DNA from: Bradysia coprophila
Taxonomy: Eukaryota > Arthropoda > Insecta > Diptera > Sciaridae
NCBI RefSeq assembly: GCF_014529535.1
Contig: NW_023504022.1
Coordinates: 8,991,028-9,055,027 of the forward strand
Length of the DNA: 64,000 bases
Direction of reading: 5' to 3'
The notes below the pieces were generated by a model that was not told the DNA's origin, did no database searches, and saw nothing but the letters and a program-made list of their open reading frames with translations. Below are positions 58,135 through 64,000 of this stretch, in pieces (the stretch's first letter is position 1; the number at the start of each line of letters is the position of its first letter). The translations under genes and the position numbers were made by a program.

Positions 58135-58230
58135 ACATATCTGTTGTGGACGATAGAAATTTCGAGAGTTGCAGCCTGAAAGACGTCAGCGAAAATGTCT
58201 AAGATCAACTGTCCACAACAGATAGGTATT
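58135..58230. repeat. Small inverted repeat ATCTGTTGTGGAC
   Basis: ATATCTGTTGTGGACGATAG near 58138 pairs with CTGTCCACAACAGATAGG ending near 58228. Confidence 0.6.
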
Positions 58231-58360
58231 CAACTTTTTATGCAAAGAGACCAAATTACGGAAAAAATTCTGTAATTTTGTCCCGTTTCTTGAAAAAACA
58301 ATAGCAAATGAGACAGTACCCCTGTTAAAACAAGAGAGGAGAAAATATGAATTTTCTCGC

Positions 58361-58735
58361 CCGAACTGTCATCAGACAAAAGCGTCAATAAAGAGTCGAG
58401 AAAAACCTGTTTTTAGCTCGTTTCTATAGAGTTGAAAAAAACGTTTATTTCAGCTCGTTTCTATAAAAAGTCGAAAAAAACGATTATGCCACTCAGCATC
58501 ATAATATGCAAAATTTGCAAACATTAGATGTCTCTGTGGCATAAAACGTTGTATGCAACTTTGCATCTCGATTGTGTAAATAACTATTATTTCAGCTCGA
58601 TTGTATAAAGAGTCGAAAAAAACGTTTATTTTAGCTAGTTTCTCTAAAGAGTCAAAAAAAAACGTTTTTTTAGCTCGTTTGTTTACCAAACTGTCATCAG
58701 ACAAAAGCGTCAACAAAACGTCATTTTCTCATGGC
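58361..58735. repeat. Degenerate repeat of AGCTCGTTTCTATAAAGAGTC
   Basis: AGCTCGTTTCTATA(A/G)AG(A)GT(C/T)GAAAAAAACG recurs near 58415, 58453, 58592, 58633 and 58672. The outer word ACTGTCATCAGACAAAAGCGTCAA occurs at about 58363 and 58689. A 100-bp non-repeat block sits in between. Confidence 0.7.
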
Positions 58736-60580
58736 CTTTTAAATGGAGAAAATAGGAGACATGACACCGCACGTACGAAAAATATATTCTCGCTCAGCCA
58801 TCTAATTAATATAAGTTCATCATTCTCTTAAGTACCATGATATACTTGTTGCTACAATTGTCTTAAAAAATGCCGAAAATATTTCTTCTTTCCATCTGAT
58901 TCGTTTTCGTAAGCTTTTATTTCTGTCATGACAGCACACAAAAATCATTTTGTTTTCAGTCCATAAATATAAAGCATAACGGTAATAACAACAACATAAA
59001 CAAAGAAATTAACGACCTAAATATAGTACACCCCAAGTACACCCTCATCTCTCTGTTTTGAACATTTTCTATAACAATAACAAAAAAAAGAAAGAAAAGA
59101 AGATTCAGTAAAAGGAACTAACTACCCCCGGATATTAAACGTTGACCACCGCAAAAAAGGGGAAATGCGAAGGGAAAAAAATGTTTATCTTAGTCAAATG
59201 GTTTATTATTGGAAAATGTGTACATAGCGAGTTTATTGAAGAAGTGAAAAAGCACAACATACAATACTGGATTAATGAATAATAAGACTGACGTGAAAAG
59301 TTGTTGGGAGGGTGTGTATTCGTTTACGTCATTGCTAAATGCTGAAAATGCTATCGGAAATTTTTTTGTCATATCTTCAGTATAATGACTGAGAACTATT
59401 TTCGAGCATTGTGTGTATATAATCCAAACAAATATACATCTGTACGAGCGCTATGGAACGTCTGGCTCTTGTGTAACCCAAATTAATGACTGTGCAAATT
59501 TCAAAAAACAGATTGCACAAGTCTCTTGTCTTTATGTAACGTATGCAATTCACAAACGAAAAGTTTGATGAATTTGGTTCAATCATTGCCAAGAAATGCA
59601 TCTTATATGTGCGCCAATCTAACTGAAGTGGTACGTTGAGAAACGTTTGCGAAAATAGTTGAAACGTGAGGAGCAGAATTGATGAGAGCAAAAGTCTATG
59701 TAACTTCTGATTTGCACGTTCAACATTTTTATCTTGAATTTATTTATTCGTTTGCATAAAATTCGGGGTCGAAGGAAGCGATTTTTTAATGGCAATCGCG
59801 CACTCATCATGAAATATTTTTTTTGTTTAATGTAGCGCCTAGTGTTCGGGAAAAATATCTTTTATTGCATTAATTTCAACATACATTTCTATGATTTCTA
59901 TATAAAAGGATGTTAGCCAGAGCTCATCGTATATTTTTATCATCGTCGACGATAACAGATGACTCGTATACTTTCCACAAGGGACCTATTTTCTACTCTT
60001 TCCTATTTTCTCATAAATTGAATTCCATTAGCTCAGAAACGAATCCATGTTTAAGGAACACCACACACAAAATATCAAAAGAATTATGAGTCCTTTTGAA
60101 GAAGATATTATAGGAGCTTCTGCTACTCCTAGTCTCCGCCGTGATTACCAGTTATATTACATATTACAACTTATACAACTGGACGATAATTTGTCGTTGT
60201 TTTACTTCTATCGACCATCCAATCCAATTTAATTTTTCAAAGAGTGATGTTCTCTAAGGAACATAATATACACTTCTGACGGTATATCAATTGTTCAAGC
60301 TTTTAGCTGAGACAACATACTATCCAAAGTTTATCGGACAACGCCATCTGCCACTTTACTTTACCATCGCGATTGAGCGCAGATTCAGTGATAACGAAAT
60401 ACAAACGAGAAACAGTAGTAAAATGAAAGATAAATAATAACAACAAAGCAAGTCGATGAAAAGTGTCTGAAGTGAGTTGTAATGTGAAATTTTTGTTGCT
60501 TTTGTGTTGATCAGAATCGGTTGATTAATTTTAAGTTTTTCGTACAGATGTCTATGCATGAATCAATCGAAAACATTTAG
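58736..60580. other. Gene-poor, nothing supported
   Basis: AT-rich with only short frames. Confidence 0.4.
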
Positions 60581-60583
60581 GAG

Positions 60584-60735
60584 TGACGCAAGTTCTTTTC
60601 TTTTTTTACACTTTTATCGGAAATAGTTATTTATGCCATAGAGTAATAAATGCTTTTTAGGCACTATAGATACTCACTGGAGCCAGCAGGGTGGGGCAAT
60701 GCTCATCGTGTGCCTAAGAAGCATTTATCACCGAG
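60584..60735. repeat. Hairpin repeat with GTGACGCAAGT word
   Basis: GTGACGCAAGTTC (60585) is the recurring terminal word. ATAAATGCTTTTTAGGCAC (60648) pairs with GTGCCTAAGAAGCATTTAT (60712). A further copy of GTGCCTAAAAAAGCATTTATC is at 61167. Confidence 0.6.
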
Positions 60736-61019
60736 ATGAATATATTTAATTGGTTTACAGTGAGTTAAGAAAAAAATGTTATAATTACTTTACCAGAGAG
60801 TCCTCTCATGCACCTACGTACCTTTAAAAAAAATCGCGAGACATAAAACATGAGACAGTAGAATATATACTTTCCCTGTTGTACATTCTTCGCTTTTTTA
60901 TTTGCTTATAAGTCTCGAAACATGCGGGTTTTCTTGCTCGTATGGTTGAAAAGTGTCGCATCTAGAATATTTAGCAACCGGACCATTCAGCTCTCTTGAG
61001 CTCATTTTTCTGTAGCAGC

Positions 61020-61250
61020 ATAATCAGGCAAGCTTTTTTGTGGTAAAAATTGTCTTATCGCAACAAATAACGAAAAGCAGGACTTTCCGTTGCTTTTATT
61101 GCGAAAAATGTTGTATACAACACGATGTGTATTGTCACACTCGGCCTACGGCCTCTACACATCTAGTGCCTAAAAAAGCATTTATCATCGACAACGTTTT
61201 TCGCGATAAAGGAAAAGGAAAGTCCTTTTTTTAGTCACTTGTTGCGAAAA
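61020..61250. repeat. Foldback with CGATAAGGAAAG-type arms
   Basis: TTGTCTTATCGCAACAA..AAAGCAGGACTTTCC is mirrored by CGCGATAAAGGAAAAGGAAAGTCC..CACTTGTTGCG. It shares GTGCCTAAAAAAGCATTTATC with the hairpin repeat at 60584. Confidence 0.4.
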
Positions 61251-63566
61251 TAACTATCGCACAACGCAGGCGAGAATATAATCGTTTTCTCAACTCATCT
61301 GAAACTTCGGTAGCCTCTGTTGTTGACCTTGAAAAAAAAAGCAAACTTCATTCTCTCAGGTTCCAACATTTCCAACTTTTTTCCCCCTCTGTAAACAAAT
61401 AACTATCATTCTTTGTCACCTATCATATTCCAGTGCCACGTTTTTCTAGCGCTCTGGACCCTAAATGGTCACTATGAAGATGTGGCACTGGCGACTGGCC
61501 TGTATTAACCTAATTAAGTCTATTTACATAATATGATGCTTAACGAATTGGGACATCATTAAAACCAGCCTGGAAGGATGTAACAGCGATTAATTTCGGC
61601 ATGTTTAAATCTATGATTTTTAGAAGCGCCGTCTAACGCATTTTCTACTCTACAATATGCCATTAAAAAGCTTCAACAGCCAAAAAAAAGGTTTTAGAAA
61701 ACTTAAATAAATCGAAAAGGTAATTCAATTCTCGTATCATTGATATTTGTGAGCACTCTATACCGTACATGCGGACTACCATTTGAAAGGTTCATGACTG
61801 CAAAAAGCATTAATGTGTTCGGTGAAATAATTCTCCGCATATCTAGCATACGGTGCAATAAATTGAACTTTCCACCTGCAACCCAAATTTGTCCAATAAT
61901 CTTCGGACTGCATTCACTCAATGATGTGCTTTCATTGAGGACATGCAGAACTGCAGAATTTGGTTATAGAGAGAATAATTACTTTCGAAATGGAAACAGT
62001 TCTCTGTCATGGTGAATGGGTCTGTTACACAGTGATATTTGTAGCATCTAGTAAATATTTACATAATTGTTAATGGAAGCGTAAAGCTCATTCGTATATA
62101 CGCTTTTCGTGGTGTGGACATAATATATAATGAAAAGTTCTGTTTTCGATCCAACTCCGATAGCAATTCAAATCAAAGACAATTCAATTAGGTCTAAAAT
62201 TTGATGTTTATGCAATCCTTTAGCATTGAATGTGATGGCACAACGTCTGGTATAGCATCAACATGTGTTCATATTCAAAAAATTTATTTGCAAAAATTAT
62301 GCGTAACGACGAACGAATCCATTAGATATTGAGATTGTTTGAATGATGGCATTATGTCTTCATAGTTTGCTTGCAGAATATTTATAATTCATTATGGACA
62401 TTATGGACATAATGGTTGAGCAGTTTGCCCATGTACATTTGAATAAATTTTGGGTTATCGTGTCTCTTATGAGTGAAGAGATGGTTTCGGAATTACTTTC
62501 CACTTATGAATGGAACATATATATATGAATTATTCACCGTACGGCCAATGACGAATGTGCCTCGCATTTAGCACAACAATGTTTGGAATGATCAAATGTT
62601 GTTTGAAGATTTTTTTTGCAGAAAAAAAAAATTAAAAATCAAAATTCTGGAGCTGTTTATCAGTTTCATGCGTCGTCTGCTGTACACTCATTTTCGTAGA
62701 GTTGTGAGAAAATTACAAATTCTTCACTTTACTTTTATGCGACATTCATTTCTAACCATAAAATGTATGCCCATTTTCCCACCACTGAGGAAACAGATCA
62801 AAAAGACAGTAATAATCACACACGGCTCTAAAATTTTCTTTTCTAAAATTGGTGGTTGTGACCATTGTGAACGATGATGATTTTCCATCGGTACTTACCT
62901 AGAATTAAGTGTAACCCATACGAGCGAAAGTCGACCTGTTTGGCTGTGAAACAAACCTTATCTCACGCTATTGAATAAATAATAAACAAAAAACATACAA
63001 AACAAATCGTACTCACTGATTGAGTATGAAACACGTTAGATATAATTGGTGAAATGACCCGGAGCTTTTGCTGACCTAACAATTAGTAAACTTTATCTTT
63101 GTTGCCAATGGTTGTATGGAAGCGAGTATTTTCATATGAAATAACACACATAACACCCTCCGGCAGCTTTCATGCTCTTTATTGTCGTTGTATTTAAGTA
63201 TTCTGTATTTGATTGTGTTGCATCAGACAGTTTTGTGTTCACATTTTCTTGTTGCTTTCTTCTTTTATTTTCTTAGAAGTTTTATATTTCCAGTTGACCT
63301 ACCGATTCTCATGGAAAACTTTAAAAAAAAAATGAAAAAAAGTCGTAGAACGATGATTAGTTCGTACTATCTGTTTCTAATGTGTGAGGTGAAGGACAGG
63401 TCTATTTATATAGTTGTCTCGGGTGAAAGTAAATTGGACAATTGAAATTGTATCGAAATAGTTGAAATCTGATAAATAGTCGCAAAATCTATGATCGCAT
63501 AATGATAGGAATCTCGTGGTGGCGTGATTTAGTAAATCAGATTTACAATGATACAGAAACTGTCAC
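61251..63566. other. Gene-poor, nothing supported
   Basis: Opposite-strand frames at 61703-62015 overlap and lack domains. No RNA gene seen. Confidence 0.4.
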
Positions 63567-64000
63567 ATCATGCCCGCTCGTTAGTAAGCGGGCGTGACGC
63601 AAGTCCACTACCAAAAATGTTTACCAAAAAAATTTTGAGGACGGCGGAGCATATTTACAGCAACTTTTTGACAAACTAGGATATCTAGAATCAAGGAATA
63701 CATACGAGTTCAACGAGCTATCACACGTTACTGCACCTTCAAAATTGGCCGAGATTTTGATTTTCGAATATTGATGTTTGTATGAAAATAAGCAAAATTT
63801 CGATTTTCCAGATAACTGAAATCGCCTACGTTATGGAAAAGTGAATCCAGCAACTCCTAAACGTTTCTATAGATTTTCCAGAAATTTTGGTTATAGGCTA
63901 ATATTGGCCCAAAAATAAGAATGGAATTTTCAAAAGTTGGAGCTGGAGCTCCCCAAAGTCTTCATACAAATGCCATATAAAAGCCAATTTGTATGTGTGT
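63567..64000 (-). repeat. Dispersed repeat, copy 2 (truncated by window end)
   Basis: Reverse-orientation match to 22347-22835. It begins with the GC hairpin GCCCGCTCGTTAGTAAGCGGGC followed by GTGACGCAAGTCC, and runs to TGTGTGTGT at the window edge, mirroring the CA run beside copy 1. Confidence 0.8.

Overview
The window is nuclear DNA from an insect. Drosophila-type kelch with its unusual two-ORF layout, short introns (mostly 59-91 bp), AT-rich spacers and abundant non-LTR and MITE-type repeats point to a dipteran. A fungus gnat or other nematoceran is my guess; nothing in the sequence proves it. There is no rRNA, no intact tRNA gene and no prokaryotic-style operon.

Layout. 1-11.8 kb is intergenic DNA with a hAT-like short element, a decayed LINE, a 220-bp MITE and two arrays of palindromes spaced 43 bp apart. 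At 11.85-12.96 kb is a three-exon, divergent Bub3-like WD40 gene (+). A 2.7-kb non-autonomous hAT-type element with a clean 8-bp target duplication lies at 13.84-16.57 kb. At 18.73-19.58 kb is a four-exon Mpv17/PMP22-family gene (+). 20.5-22.8 kb is a repeat cluster: LINE 3' end, 0.4-kb foldback, 109-bp minisatellite, CA repeat and a dispersed repeat. At 23.63-26.25 kb is a nine-exon gene (+) whose product joins a helical N-terminus, a UBR4-type UBR box, two ZZ zinc fingers and a C-terminal galectin-like domain. At 27.55-28.73 kb is a four-exon gene (-) for an unrecognised HEFGH protein, probably a zinc metallopeptidase, with one apparent GC-AG intron. 29.1-31.4 kb holds two more 43-bp palindrome arrays around a decayed LINE reverse transcriptase and a 155-bp palindrome. 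At 32.92-37.13 kb is kelch: BTB, BACK and kelch repeats end at a UGA, and an in-frame ORF2 of about 606 codons follows. 38.3-64 kb has no convincing gene. It contains foldback elements, nested MITEs, tRNA-derived SINE pieces and a second copy of the 22.4-22.8 kb repeat at the right end.

The genes do not form a pathway. The two most notable loci are the UBR/ZZ/ZZ/galectin-like gene and kelch with its readthrough extension. The most unusual non-coding feature is the recurring 43-bp-period palindrome array, found at four places with array-specific linkers. Exon boundaries were assigned by eye from splice sites, frame and family alignment from memory; no search was run.
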